Positions 33,989 through 42,910 of a DNA stretch of 64,000 nucleotides are shown here, one piece after another. The notes under the pieces were generated by a model. It did not search any database and was not told the origin of the DNA. It saw only the letters and a program-made list of their open reading frames with translations. This DNA is from Polyangiaceae bacterium (GTDB lineage Bacteria > Myxococcota_A > Polyangia > Polyangiales > Polyangiaceae), in contig JACKEB010000017.1 of assembly GCA_020633205.1 (NCBI GenBank), forward strand, positions 124,001 to 188,000, given 5' to 3'. Position 1 is the first letter of the stretch. Every line of letters begins with the position of its first letter. A program made the position numbers and the translations under genes.

Positions 33989-34021
33989 GCCCCAACCAGC
34001 GCTTGCGAAGGCTCCTCAGCC

Positions 34022-34630
34022 TCACGCAGGGTTGGGGGTGAGGGGAAAGTACCCGCTCACGCCCGTCATGATCATGTGTACCCCGATGATCACCAGCAGC
34101 GTGCCCATCAGTCGTTGGGTCACCAGCTCACCGCGCTGACCAATCAAACGGTGCACATCAGGTGCAAATAGCAGCACCACCGAGGCGATCACCCAGGCGC
34201 CCAGCACGGCGCCAAGCCACATCCACACCTGCCCTGGATAGGTGTTCGAGAGCAAAGTCACGGAAGCGAGCGCCGACGGTCCGGCCATCAGCGGAATCGC
34301 GATCGGCACGATGAAGGGCTCGCGATCGCCGTCCTCGGAGTCACCTGTGATGCTACCGAGGTCGGGAAAAATCATCCGCAGGGCGAGCAAGAAGAAGATG
34401 ACGCCACCCCCGATGCGCACCGCCGGTCCGCTCACCCCCATCAAGGAAAGCAGCTGCGGACCAAAGAAGAGAAACAGCAGGAGCGCGACCAGTGCAACGA
34501 GCGCCTCACGGGCTAGCACCCGCCGACGCCTCGCCTCCGGCACGGACTTCATCAATGAAACGCACACTGGCAGGTTGCCTAGCGGATCGAGCACCAAGAC
34601 CAGGGTGAACAAAGCAGACCACAGCTGCAT
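34022..34630 (-). CDS. MarC-family integral membrane protein
   Basis: 202 residues from the ATG at 34630, which follows GGAGGAGTTCGA. Six predicted membrane segments, with the family signature LVLVLDPLGNLPVCVSL at the first and PIAIPLMAGPSAL in the middle. MarC/YchE proteins are widespread but of unknown function; the old link to multiple antibiotic resistance was not confirmed. A longer in-frame start at 34651 exists but lacks a ribosome binding site. It is convergent with the di-haem operon and divergent from the sirtuin gene. Confidence 0.85.
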   Translation of the reverse strand: MQLWSALFTLVLVLDPLGNLPVCVSLMKSVPEARRRRVLAREALVALVALLLFLFFGPQLLSLMGVSGPAVRIGGGVIFFLLALRMIFPDLGSITGDSEDGDREPFIVPIAIPLMAGPSALASVTLLSNTYPGQVWMWLGAVLGAWVIASVVLLFAPDVHRLIGQRGELVTQRLMGTLLVIIGVHMIMTGVSGYFPLTPNPA

Positions 34631-34896
34631 TCGAACTCCTCCATCCCGCAACGCGGGAACTTCAGGTGAGAACAGCGGCCTACTCGCCAGCTCGCTCGTA
34701 CAGCAGCACAGGCGCTGCGTGGCCCTTTGCGCCGAGGCACGCTGGGCAAAGCGAGGGGTAGTTCATCGCCGGACGGCGTTTACCGTCTCTGTGGGCGGAC
34801 CCTTAGCTCTTGCCCAACGGAAGTGCCAGTAGAATCGGCCACTTTGCAGCGGCCTTCAGTGAACGTGCCGACTGGTCCACCGGCATGTAGCGTCCT

Positions 34897-35811
34897 ATGT
34901 GTCGTTGCATGCTCGGCGCGTCATCCACGCCTTCTGCAATTCCAGTCGACCAAGAGTCCCTCGGCCGCCTCGCCGATCTAGTGGCAGGTCAGCGCTGGGT
35001 GGTCCTGACGGGCGCTGGGGTGAGTACCGAGAGCGGCATCCCAGACTACCGCGGACCGGAGACGGCGCGACGGGCCAGGAACCCAATCCAGTACAAGGAA
35101 TTCGTAGCCAGCGTGGCAGGGCGACAGCGCTATTGGGCGCGCAGCATGCTCGGCTGGACCCGTTTCCGCGAGGCATTGCCCAATCGCACCCACCGGGCCC
35201 TCGCGACGCTGGAGCAGCGCGGGAACGTCGTCGGGGTTATCACGCAGAACGTAGACCGACTCCACACCAAGGCCGGTACGCGCAACGTGGTCGAGCTTCA
35301 TGGTGCCCTGGCCGAGGTGCGCTGTCTTGGCTGCGGAGGCATTTCCTCACGGGATCACCTCCAAGCTCGGCTCCGGGAGTTGAACCCCGGCTGGGAGCAC
35401 CGCCAGGCAGAGCTGGCTCCGGATGGCGACGCGGAGCTCGATCGGGGCGTAGTAGAGAGCTTCCGTGTCGCGGACTGTGAGCGGTGTGAGGGCGTCCTGA
35501 AGCCCAACGTGGTCTTCTTCGGCGAAGGAGTTCCGAAACCAACCGTCGACGCAGCCTGGGAGCTCTTTGACGCGGCGGATGGCTTGCTCGTCGCCGGCTC
35601 TTCCCTCGTCGTATTCTCAGGCTTTCGCTTCGTGCGGCGCGCAACCGAGCGGGAAAAGACTGTGGTGATCGTGAACCTGGGGGAAACCCGAGGGCACGCT
35701 CACGCTTCCCTTACACTGGATGCACCCGTTGGAGACGTCTTCGACCAGCTGCTGACTCGAGTCGAGGCTACCCCTATCCGCGTCGATCGACATACCATCA
35801 CCCAGCCATGA
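34897..35811 (+). CDS. Sirtuin, NAD-dependent protein deacylase
   Basis: 304 residues. The NAD motif VVLTGAGVSTESGIPDYRG, TQNVDRLHTKAGTRNVVELHG with the catalytic His, and the zinc motif CLGC plus CERC fit class II sirtuins, the SIRT4-like group with an insertion between the cysteine pairs (about 40 residues rich in charged residues). It removes acyl groups from lysines, yielding O-acyl-ADP-ribose. The stop overlaps the coaD start (ATGA), coupling the deacylase to CoA synthesis. The N-terminus is uncertain; the conserved core begins about residue 20. Confidence 0.9.
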   Translation: MCRCMLGASSTPSAIPVDQESLGRLADLVAGQRWVVLTGAGVSTESGIPDYRGPETARRARNPIQYKEFVASVAGRQRYWARSMLGWTRFREALPNRTHRALATLEQRGNVVGVITQNVDRLHTKAGTRNVVELHGALAEVRCLGCGGISSRDHLQARLRELNPGWEHRQAELAPDGDAELDRGVVESFRVADCERCEGVLKPNVVFFGEGVPKPTVDAAWELFDAADGLLVAGSSLVVFSGFRFVRRATEREKTVVIVNLGETRGHAHASLTLDAPVGDVFDQLLTRVEATPIRVDRHTITQP

Positions 35812-36302
35812 CGATAGCCGTCTACGCAGGCACATTCGACCCGATAACCGAAGGACACCGTTCGGTAGTGCAGCAGGCCGCGCGGCTCTTCACCCATGTG
35901 CGCGTGCTGGTAGCCGACAATCCCGACAAGCAAGCGACTTTCAGCGTGCCCGAGCGCTTGGAGATGCTCGACGAAGTGCTTGGTCCGCTGCCGAACGTCA
36001 GCACGGGACACACTCGTGGGCTGGTCGTCGACTACGCGCGGCGGATCTGCGCCAACGTCTTGGTGCGCGGTATCCGCGGGGCATCCGACGCCGCCTACGA
36101 GACCGACATGGCGGCTGAGAATCGCAAGCTCGCACCCGAGCTCGCCACGGTGCTCTTGGCCGCCGAACCTGACCTCAGCGACGTCAGCAGCAGCCGGCTC
36201 AAGGAGCTAGTGCTCGCCGGCGAAGACGTCTCCCGCTACTGCACTCCAGAAGTCGCGCAGCGCGTCCGCGCCCGACTACTGCCTGGACTCACCGAAGTCT
36301 GA
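35808..36302 (+). CDS. coaD: Phosphopantetheine adenylyltransferase (copy 1)
   Basis: Transfers AMP from ATP to 4'-phosphopantetheine, the penultimate step of CoA synthesis. 164 residues, normal length. The GTFDPITEGH motif (8-17), LVRGIRGASDAAYE and DVSSSRLKEL (the ISSSxxR/K signature) are present. It starts inside the sirtuin stop codon (ATGA). A second, longer coaD homologue lies at 59.3 kb; this copy has the standard length and is the more likely housekeeping enzyme. Confidence 0.88.
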   Translation: MTIAVYAGTFDPITEGHRSVVQQAARLFTHVRVLVADNPDKQATFSVPERLEMLDEVLGPLPNVSTGHTRGLVVDYARRICANVLVRGIRGASDAAYETDMAAENRKLAPELATVLLAAEPDLSDVSSSRLKELVLAGEDVSRYCTPEVAQRVRARLLPGLTEV

Positions 36303-36314
36303 ACGAGGACCCCA

Positions 36315-36773
36315 ATGCCGAAACCGCGCCCCGACGGCCTAGACTCACCAATCGTCCCCCGCATCATGCGTTGGATGTCCCATGCGAATACCTGGGTGTA
36401 CAAGAAGTCCGGCGGCAAACTCGGCGGACGCTTCTTGGGCGGCGCCCCGGTTTGTCTGCTGACGACGACGGGACGAAAATCAGGCGAGCCGAGGACCACA
36501 CCGCTGCTCTACATCCGCGACGGCGAGAGCGTTGTGGTCGTAGCGTCTCAAGGCGGAATGCCCAAGCACCCGCTGTGGTACCTGAACCTGCAAGCGAAGC
36601 CGGAGTGCGAAGTGCAAATCCGCCGGGAAACATTGAAACTGAAGGCGCGCACCGCCAGCCCCGAAGAGCGCGCGAAACTCTGGCCGCGCCTCCTCGAGAT
36701 GTATTCGGACTTCGAGGACTACCAGAGCTGGACGGATCGAGTGATCCCGGTGGTCATCCTGGAGCCGCGCTGA
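36315..36773 (+). CDS. Deazaflavin (F420)-dependent nitroreductase-family protein
   Basis: 152 residues, split-barrel fold. Motifs WVYKKSGGKLGGRFLGGAPVCLLTTTGRKSGEPRTTPLLYIRDG and SQGGMPKHPLWYLNLQAKP are those of the Ddn/PNPOx-like family that binds coenzyme F420 in actinobacteria. It is either a quinone reductase or an F420-dependent enzyme of unknown substrate. Starts 12 bases after coaD with GAGG upstream, so it belongs to the sirtuin-coaD transcript. No F420 synthesis gene is in the window. Confidence 0.8.
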   Translation: MPKPRPDGLDSPIVPRIMRWMSHANTWVYKKSGGKLGGRFLGGAPVCLLTTTGRKSGEPRTTPLLYIRDGESVVVVASQGGMPKHPLWYLNLQAKPECEVQIRRETLKLKARTASPEERAKLWPRLLEMYSDFEDYQSWTDRVIPVVILEPR

Positions 36774-36776
36774 ACT

Positions 36777-37391
36777 CTACTCGCACGTGCCGGTGATGGC
36801 GTATTCCTTGCCCGGCTCGCTACAGTCAATCTGGTAGCTGCAAGATGGGCCAGTGCTGATTTCACAGCCGCCCCAGCCCCAATAGTCGAGTCCACACATA
36901 CTCGGGGCGCACTCTTCCGCCCACTCGACCGTGGCGGGCTCGCCGTCGCAGGTCACCTCGCACGCGCTCTCCGTGCAGGTTCGGGTGCAGTAGCCGTTGG
37001 ATAGCCTACACGAGCCGCCCTGACCCGACGCAGCCCGCTCGTTGCATGGTTCGAACGGAGGAGCCCCAGCGCCCCCGGAGTCGCAAAGGAAGTGACCGGA
37101 GGGATCGCAGTCACAGGTGACACCGGTTTCAAAGCCCGAGTACTTGCAGGTGTCACCTGCTTCGCATTCAATCCCCAACCCACATTTCCGCGTAGCATTT
37201 AGTGTCCCGCCCTCACCGCCCGTGCCCGCACCCGCGTTTCCGGCACTGCCAGCAACCCCCGCGCTGCCAGCACTCCCCGCGTTCCCTGCGTTGCCGGCCC
37301 CTCCGCTTCCGTCATCTGAGGAGTCACCTCCGCAGGCGGCGAGTTGTGCGATACCCAGACCAAGCAGCGTGACGAGAGAGAAACGATTCAT
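36777..37391 (-). CDS. Cysteine-rich lipoprotein with Gly/Ala/Asn linker
   Basis: 204 residues. Signal peptide MNRFSLVTLLGLGIAQLAAC, Cys20. After SDDGSGGAGNAGNAGSAG repeats (to about residue 60) the protein has about 18 cysteines in short spacings (CGLGIEC, TCKYS, TCDCDPSGHFLCD, CRLSNGYCTRTCTESACEVTC), a pattern of small disulfide-rich EGF/knottin-like modules. Such domains are typical of myxobacterial surface proteins. Function unknown. It is convergent with the F420-family gene, with only a few bases between them. Confidence 0.75.
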   Translation of the reverse strand: MNRFSLVTLLGLGIAQLAACGGDSSDDGSGGAGNAGNAGSAGSAGVAGSAGNAGAGTGGEGGTLNATRKCGLGIECEAGDTCKYSGFETGVTCDCDPSGHFLCDSGGAGAPPFEPCNERAASGQGGSCRLSNGYCTRTCTESACEVTCDGEPATVEWAEECAPSMCGLDYWGWGGCEISTGPSCSYQIDCSEPGKEYAITGTCE

Positions 37392-37657
37392 CGCGAGAGC
37401 CTTTCGAGAACGACTGCCGCCCGCGGGCGCCGTTGCTGAAGACCTGAGCAAGCAACATACCAAGGCCGCCAAAGCGCTTGAATCAAGCGCGGAGAAGCCA
37501 CGTTTGAGCGCTCAAGATGCTCAACGAGAGCCGCCGGCCCAACGTGGCACAGCAGAATCAGCCATCCGATCAGTCTTCGGTTGACCCTGGATGGACGCAG
37601 GGCAGATTTCGCCCGTCGCATCCACGCAAGCTTCCCCGGATGCCTCAAAGGAGAGCC

Positions 37658-38845
37658 ATGTTCGAACGTCTCGAGAGCGCACCTGCAGATCCCATCCTCG
37701 GTCTCACCGAAGCCTTCCGTGCCGATCCTCGAGATACCAAGATCAATCTCGGAGTCGGCGTCTTCAAGAATGACGAGGGCAAGACGCCTTCGTTGGAGTG
37801 TGTCCGCCGCGCGGAGAAAATCCTCGCGGAATCAGAGGTTGACCGCAGCTATCTGCCCATCACCGGGCCCGAGGCCTATGGCAAGGAAGTCAGGCAGCTC
37901 CTGCTCGGCGCCTTGGCTGGCGATATTGGTGGTCGCGGCGTGACGGCGCAGACTCCGGGCGGCACCGGCGCCCTACGCGTGGCCGCGGACTTCGTGGCCA
38001 AGCACCGCCCCGGCAAGGTCTGGTTGAGCGACCCAACGTGGGCCAACCACAACGCGATCTTCAAGGCGGCGGGCCTCGAGGTGAAGAGCTACCGCTACTA
38101 CGACGCGGGTCGCAAGGGCCTGAACGTCGAAGCCATGCTCGAGGATTTATCTCAGGCCGACGAACAAGACCTAGTGCTCTTCCACGCGAGCTGCCACAAC
38201 CCCACTGGCTTCGACCCGTCTCCGGAGCAGTGGCAGGAGCTGCAGAAGGTTCAAGCGGCGCGCGGCTTCCTCACGCTGTTCGACACGGCGTATCAGGGCT
38301 TCGGCGATGGACTGGACGAGGACGTCGCGAGCATTCGCGCGTTTGCGAAAGGCAAGGCACCGTTCTTCGTCGCCAGCTCGTTCTCCAAGAACTTCAGCCT
38401 CTACAACGAGCGCATCGGCGCGCTGACCTTCGTGGGCGAAAACGCTGACGAGGCGTCGCGGGTGTTCAGCCACGTGAAAATCGCGATCCGCACCAACTAC
38501 TCGAACCCGCCGCGGACCGGTGGCGCACTGGTAACCAGCGTGCTGACCAATCCGGAGCTCAGGACGCTGTGGGAGAAAGAAGTCGCCGGCATGCGAGCGC
38601 GGTTACAAGAGCTACGCGTGTCTTTGGTCGATGCCCTGAAGGCGTCGGGAGCCAAACGCGACTTCAGCTTCATGTTGAATCAGAAGGGGATGTTCTCCTA
38701 CACGGGGCTCTCCCCAGAGGAAGTCGACCAGCTGACGCAGAAGCACGGCGTGTACATGGTGCGCTCGGGTCGCATCAACGTCGCGGGCATCACCAGCAAG
38801 AACCTTCCGCTCTTGGTGTCGGCGATCACCGACGTCCTCGGCTGA
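37658..38845 (+). CDS. Aspartate/aromatic amino acid aminotransferase
   Basis: 395 residues, class I PLP aminotransferase of the AspC/TyrB group. Motifs: DPRDTKINLGVGVFKNDEG, TAQTPGGTGALRVAADF, HASCHNPTGFDPS, and the PLP lysine in SSFSKNFSLYNERIGAL, plus the substrate-binding Arg near MVRSGRINVAGI. It exchanges amino groups between aspartate, glutamate and aromatic amino acids. The ATG at 37658 follows AAAGGAGAG closely. It is a single gene, divergent from the Cys-rich lipoprotein, with trpE elsewhere in the window as a possible pathway neighbour only. Confidence 0.9.
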   Translation: MFERLESAPADPILGLTEAFRADPRDTKINLGVGVFKNDEGKTPSLECVRRAEKILAESEVDRSYLPITGPEAYGKEVRQLLLGALAGDIGGRGVTAQTPGGTGALRVAADFVAKHRPGKVWLSDPTWANHNAIFKAAGLEVKSYRYYDAGRKGLNVEAMLEDLSQADEQDLVLFHASCHNPTGFDPSPEQWQELQKVQAARGFLTLFDTAYQGFGDGLDEDVASIRAFAKGKAPFFVASSFSKNFSLYNERIGALTFVGENADEASRVFSHVKIAIRTNYSNPPRTGGALVTSVLTNPELRTLWEKEVAGMRARLQELRVSLVDALKASGAKRDFSFMLNQKGMFSYTGLSPEEVDQLTQKHGVYMVRSGRINVAGITSKNLPLLVSAITDVLG

Positions 38846-38860
38846 GTTGAAGGCAGCGAC

Positions 38861-40564
38861 CTAGCTTTGCCGCACGGAATCAAATGCGGAGTCCGGCGCT
38901 TCCACGTTCGCTTGGCTGTCCACCACAGGCGGCTCTGAAGGGCTTGGCAGCGCCGGATGACGGCGGATCAACCCGAGTAGCTCATCGCGTGTAACGCCCA
39001 GACGGGAGGCAGTCTCACGCGCAAGCGAGGTGCTGGCCACACCGGGCACAAAGCCAAAGGTGGGCACCATGTGCTCGTCGAGTTCCACCTGTAAGAAGCC
39101 AAGGTCCCCTGGGTGATCCGGCTTGAGTTCGCGCTCGAGGCGCTGCGCGAGCTCAAGAAAATGAGTCGTGACGAACGCCCTCGGACGGAGTTCGAACAGT
39201 AGCTCGACCACCAGCTCGAAGAGCTGCTCCCCTTCCGAGGGATTCGTCCCCGAGCAAAGCTCGTCGAGCAACACCAGCGCTCCTGGTCGCGCGTGCTCGA
39301 ATACCCTACGGATACGCAGTAGCTCGCTACCAAGGCGCCCCTCCCGTTGGTCCGCCGCCGGTTCCTCGATCAGAGACGCGAACAGACCGCCCGCCCGCTC
39401 CAAACGTGCGTGCGCCGCCGGAACCAACCACCCTCCCTCACCGAGCAGCTGCGCGAACGCCAACGACTGCATCAAGCGCGTCTTGCCGCCTGAGTTCGGC
39501 CCAGTGACGACCAGTACCGAGCAGTTGCCCCCGAACTCGATATCGCACGGAATCGGTTCGACCCCGTGAGCGAGGAGCAACGGATTGAAGAGGCGTTCGA
39601 GACGACTTCCCTCCCCCCCCGAAACCAAGTCTGCGCAGCGCATGTCGAGCTTTACGCGTTGCGCGCGGGCACGAAACTGGAGTTGGCCAACGTACATTCC
39701 AAGATCGAGGCCGAGTTGCAGAAGCGCAGCTACCTGGGGTTCGAACGCGGAAAACGCCGAGTCGACCAGTCGGGACAAGAGCTCGTGCTCGCCAAAGCGA
39801 TAACCGCGGAACCACATGTGAATGCGGTTCAGCCAACGCTTGAGGGGAGTCAGGTAGAAGCGGTTTCTGACGTTCTCCTCGAGTTTGACGATGTCGAAGC
39901 CGCGCAGTCGGCCATCAGCTCCGACGCGCACCCTCAAGTCCATCAGCGAGAGGTTGGTCTCGAAGTCGAGCAACTCAGTCAGGCGCGCGAACTCCGGGCG
40001 TGCGCGCTGGCCCGCAGCCCACTCAGCGATCCTTCCAAGGCCGGACTTGCACTCCGAAAACGCGGCCAGCCCCAGCAGCACCCCACGTACATCCTCCAAC
40101 AGGTCCAGCCGACGGCGAACCGACTCCACGGGATTGGAAGGATCCGAGTCTTCGAGATGCTGCTTGAGCCGTGCGATCGCCGCGTAGCTCTCCCCAGCTC
40201 GCTCGACCAACGCGGGCCGTGCCATCAGCTCGTCGAGGATCCCTCGGCGGTAGGCCACGTCCTCTTCTGCGCGAGGCGGGGTCGCGACGACGTTGAGCGC
40301 ATACTCCAGGGCCACGCCGAACTCCCGGCCCTCCAACGTGACGGCGAACAGACTCGATGCGAGATCGTCCAGGAAGACGTCTCTCGCAAAGCACCCCGGC
40401 TCGAAGCTGCTTTCTATCGGTCTCACGCGACACAGCGCCTCAGCTAGCGCACCACCTGAGTCACCCGCCGCATAGACGAACGACACCACACGCCTCAGGC
40501 GATCGAGGTCGAGCCGTGGCAGCGGATCAGCGAACAGCAGATCGGGGATGCTTTTCAGTGCCAA
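38861..40564 (-). CDS. MutS-family ATPase lacking the mismatch-binding domain
   Basis: 567 residues. The C-terminal half is the MutS ATPase: VVTGPNSGGKTRLMQSLAFAQ (Walker A), ALVLLDELCSGTNPSEGEQ (Walker B with the MutS-type signature), and TTHFLELAQRLE. Upstream of it is a mostly helical region that corresponds to the MutS core/lever domains, but the N-terminal mismatch-recognition domain of MutS and the Smr nuclease of MutS2 are both absent. Such MutS-like ATPases are of unknown role. The start is TTG at 40564, the first start in a frame that opens 24 bases upstream. Confidence 0.8.
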   Translation of the reverse strand: MALKSIPDLLFADPLPRLDLDRLRRVVSFVYAAGDSGGALAEALCRVRPIESSFEPGCFARDVFLDDLASSLFAVTLEGREFGVALEYALNVVATPPRAEEDVAYRRGILDELMARPALVERAGESYAAIARLKQHLEDSDPSNPVESVRRRLDLLEDVRGVLLGLAAFSECKSGLGRIAEWAAGQRARPEFARLTELLDFETNLSLMDLRVRVGADGRLRGFDIVKLEENVRNRFYLTPLKRWLNRIHMWFRGYRFGEHELLSRLVDSAFSAFEPQVAALLQLGLDLGMYVGQLQFRARAQRVKLDMRCADLVSGGEGSRLERLFNPLLLAHGVEPIPCDIEFGGNCSVLVVTGPNSGGKTRLMQSLAFAQLLGEGGWLVPAAHARLERAGGLFASLIEEPAADQREGRLGSELLRIRRVFEHARPGALVLLDELCSGTNPSEGEQLFELVVELLFELRPRAFVTTHFLELAQRLERELKPDHPGDLGFLQVELDEHMVPTFGFVPGVASTSLARETASRLGVTRDELLGLIRRHPALPSPSEPPVVDSQANVEAPDSAFDSVRQS

Positions 40565-40926
40565 GTAGCGCTCGTTTCGTCTGACCTATCTCAGGTGTGG
40601 CGCGCGGCCGGATTTGGAGGCTCCAACGAACAACAATGCAGAAGATTACTCTGATCTAGGTCTGCGCGCGCCTACGACACAGGGGTGATCCAAGGTTGCC
40701 CTCGAGTTTCCTCGAACTGAATGGGTGTGCGGGTGGCAATCGAGGCATGTAGCCGTTAGGGTGCACCGGCGTTTGAAAGGGAGAGCGACCGATCCTTTGT
40801 GTAAGTTCCGTTCGAAGTAGCCGCCGAGTCAGTTCAATTCTCGCCGATCAGAGTGTTCGAGCCGCGGCCCCAGCCGCGCTGCTTTCGAGTAGCGGACGCC
40901 ACCGCTGTACGTCCGTTTCCCCAGAT
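40565..40926. other. 362-base divergent spacer
   Basis: It lies between the MutS-like gene (minus) and the FN3/symporter operon (plus). There is no gene I can support, and no recognised riboswitch, although the segment near 40860-40890 (CCGCGGCCCCAGCCGCGCTGC) could form a GC hairpin. It should hold both promoters. Confidence 0.5.
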
Positions 40927-41424
40927 TTGCGGGTTTTCCGAGCGTTTTTTGCGCGTTCTGCGCTGCTCCTGACGCTCTCAGTCGTTGCGCTGGCGTGGCT
41001 TCAACCGGCCTTGGCGTATGCCAGCGAAGCCGAGCCTCTACAGCCCAAGTTGCTCGGCGACCCGCGCATCGAGTCCCAGGCGGGTAGCACCACGCTGACC
41101 TGGGGGGCCGAGCACCAGGGCGGACCTGAGCCGACGTATCAACTCCAGCGTTCCGTGGATCCAGCCTTCAGCGACCCCAAGACGCTGTACACCGGACCCG
41201 ATCAGGGTCGCTACGTCTCGGGTCTGCTCGACGGCTCGTACTATTTCCGCGTGAGAGCGCGCCAAGGGGACGCCGCGTGGAGCGCGTGGTCGAAACCACA
41301 AGAGCTCGTGATCACCCACTGGCCCAAAACCAGAGCGTTGAGCCTCATGGGCGTCGGCGCGCTCGTTTTCCTGGCAACCGCTTTCGTCGTGTTGCGCGGC
41401 ACCGCGCGAAGCGAAGCGAGCTGA
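40927..41424 (+). CDS. Fibronectin type III domain membrane protein
   Basis: 165 residues from a TTG start. A signal peptide (FARSALLLTLSVVALAWLQPALAYA) is followed by one FN3-type beta sandwich (about 45-130: IESQAGSTTLTWG, YQLQRSVDPAF, SYYFRVRARQGDAAWSAWS) and a single C-terminal membrane helix (about 138-158) with a short basic tail. It is thus anchored with the FN3 domain outside. It precedes the symporter by four bases, and I infer it acts as an extracytoplasmic accessory subunit. Confidence 0.75.
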   Translation: MRVFRAFFARSALLLTLSVVALAWLQPALAYASEAEPLQPKLLGDPRIESQAGSTTLTWGAEHQGGPEPTYQLQRSVDPAFSDPKTLYTGPDQGRYVSGLLDGSYYFRVRARQGDAAWSAWSKPQELVITHWPKTRALSLMGVGALVFLATAFVVLRGTARSEAS

Positions 41425-41428
41425 AATC

Positions 41429-42910
41429 ATGATCAACGAGACCATCCTGCCCGAGCGCACGGGCTGGCTGCTACTAGCGCTTTTCAGCCTCGCTTGGATC
41501 CTTCTCGGCCGCTACTGGGGCAAGAAGGCGTCGGGTCTAGACGGCTACATGCTCGCAGGGCGCAGTGTGGGGCTGGCGCTCGGCACGGCGACCGCCGTGG
41601 CAACGTGGGTCACATCCAACACCACGATGCTCGCCCCGCAGTTTGCGCTGGAGTTCGGCATCTGGGGGATGCTGGCGTACTCCACCGCTTCCTTCGGTCT
41701 GTTCTTGTTCGCGCCGATGGCGCAACGCATTCGCCAGCTTATGCCGCGCGGATATACAAGCGGGGAGTTCGTGCGCCTGCGCTACGGCCGCACGGCGTAC
41801 CTCTTGTTCTTGCTGATCAGCCTCTTCTACGCGCTTACGTGGATGATCAGCATGGCCATGGCCGGCGGCACTCTGCTCGAGGCGCTGAGCGGGATCCCGT
41901 ATACGTACGGAATGACCGTCGTGCTCGGTGTGTGCGTGCTGTACACGCTGTTCGGCGGACTGTACGCGGTCATCGGAACCGACTTCATCCAAAGCTTCAT
42001 CATCCTGGTCGGCGTCGTGGTGGTCGCCTTGGCCACGCTGAGCCAAGTCGACCTGTCTCAGGTGCACGCTCACACTCAAGCAACGCGCCCTGCGCTGATG
42101 CACGTGATGTTCCCTGCTGCTGTGATGGCGGTGTTCAACAACTTGCTGTTCGGCCTAGGCGAGATCTTCCACAGCAATGTGTGGTGGAGTCGCGCGTTTG
42201 CGATGCGCGAAGGGGTTGGCAAGAAGGCGTACTTGCTTGGCGGCTTGTTGTGGCTCCCCATCCCTGTCGCGGCTGGCTTCATCGCGCTGGCGGCGCCGTT
42301 GCTCGACGTCAACATCGTGCGACCGGACATGGTCGGTCCCGTCGTTGCGGGCAAGCTGCTCGGCTCCGTTGGCGCCGTCGTGGTCTTCGTCGTCGTGTTC
42401 TCGTCCATCGCCTCGAGCATCGACAGCCTGCTGGCAGCCACTGCTGACTTGATCACCAAGGACGTCATCCAGCAGTTCATCTTGCCCAAGGCGAGAGATA
42501 CCCAACTCGAGAAGATCTCGAGCTGGGTCATCGTGGGGCTCGGCGTGGTGACCTGGCTCGTCTGCCTACCGAGAGTCGGAACGCTGGCCACGGTGCTGTT
42601 CTTCGCCGGGGCGCTCGTCGCAAGCACCATCTGGCCGATCGCCATGGGCCTGTACTCGAAGAAGACGAATCCTCACGGAGCTGCCTTGGGCATGTTGCTT
42701 GGCAGCATCGGCGGGCTATGCGCTTACTTCTTGGTGGCGTGGTACGTCGCCGCGCTGGTGGGCACTGTGATTTCGATGACCTGCGTCTTGGTGAGCACGT
42801 TCATCGCGCCACACAAGTTCGATTGGGCCACGCTCGATCCAAGTCGACCTGAAGAAGATGACGCGAGCGAAGCGCCCCTCGAGCCTCAACCTGTTGGCGG
42901 TGCAGAATGA
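41429..42910 (+). CDS. Sodium/solute symporter family transporter
   Basis: 493 residues with about 13 membrane segments, in the SSS (LeuT-fold) family. GYMLAGRSVGLALGTATAVATWVTSNTTMLAP is the family start; TLFGGLYAVIGTDFIQSFII is the classic mid-protein signature; FSSIASSIDSLLAATADLITKDV carries the paired Ser/Asp sodium-site region. Family members carry urea, sugars, proline, nucleobases or carboxylates; the substrate here is unknown. It starts four bases after the FN3 gene, its stop overlaps the start of a 40-residue membrane peptide, and pyrB follows. The acidic C-terminus is cytosolic. Confidence 0.88.
   Translation: MINETILPERTGWLLLALFSLAWILLGRYWGKKASGLDGYMLAGRSVGLALGTATAVATWVTSNTTMLAPQFALEFGIWGMLAYSTASFGLFLFAPMAQRIRQLMPRGYTSGEFVRLRYGRTAYLLFLLISLFYALTWMISMAMAGGTLLEALSGIPYTYGMTVVLGVCVLYTLFGGLYAVIGTDFIQSFIILVGVVVVALATLSQVDLSQVHAHTQATRPALMHVMFPAAVMAVFNNLLFGLGEIFHSNVWWSRAFAMREGVGKKAYLLGGLLWLPIPVAAGFIALAAPLLDVNIVRPDMVGPVVAGKLLGSVGAVVVFVVVFSSIASSIDSLLAATADLITKDVIQQFILPKARDTQLEKISSWVIVGLGVVTWLVCLPRVGTLATVLFFAGALVASTIWPIAMGLYSKKTNPHGAALGMLLGSIGGLCAYFLVAWYVAALVGTVISMTCVLVSTFIAPHKFDWATLDPSRPEEDDASEAPLEPQPVGGAE

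Noticed and set aside
40740..40830. Possible riboswitch in the leader of the FN3/symporter operon
   Set aside because: No conserved riboswitch core that I could match; only generic G-rich segments.
41494..42447. A 317-codon plus-strand frame inside the symporter gene
   Set aside because: Alternate-frame shadow; the symporter frame has complete family motifs.
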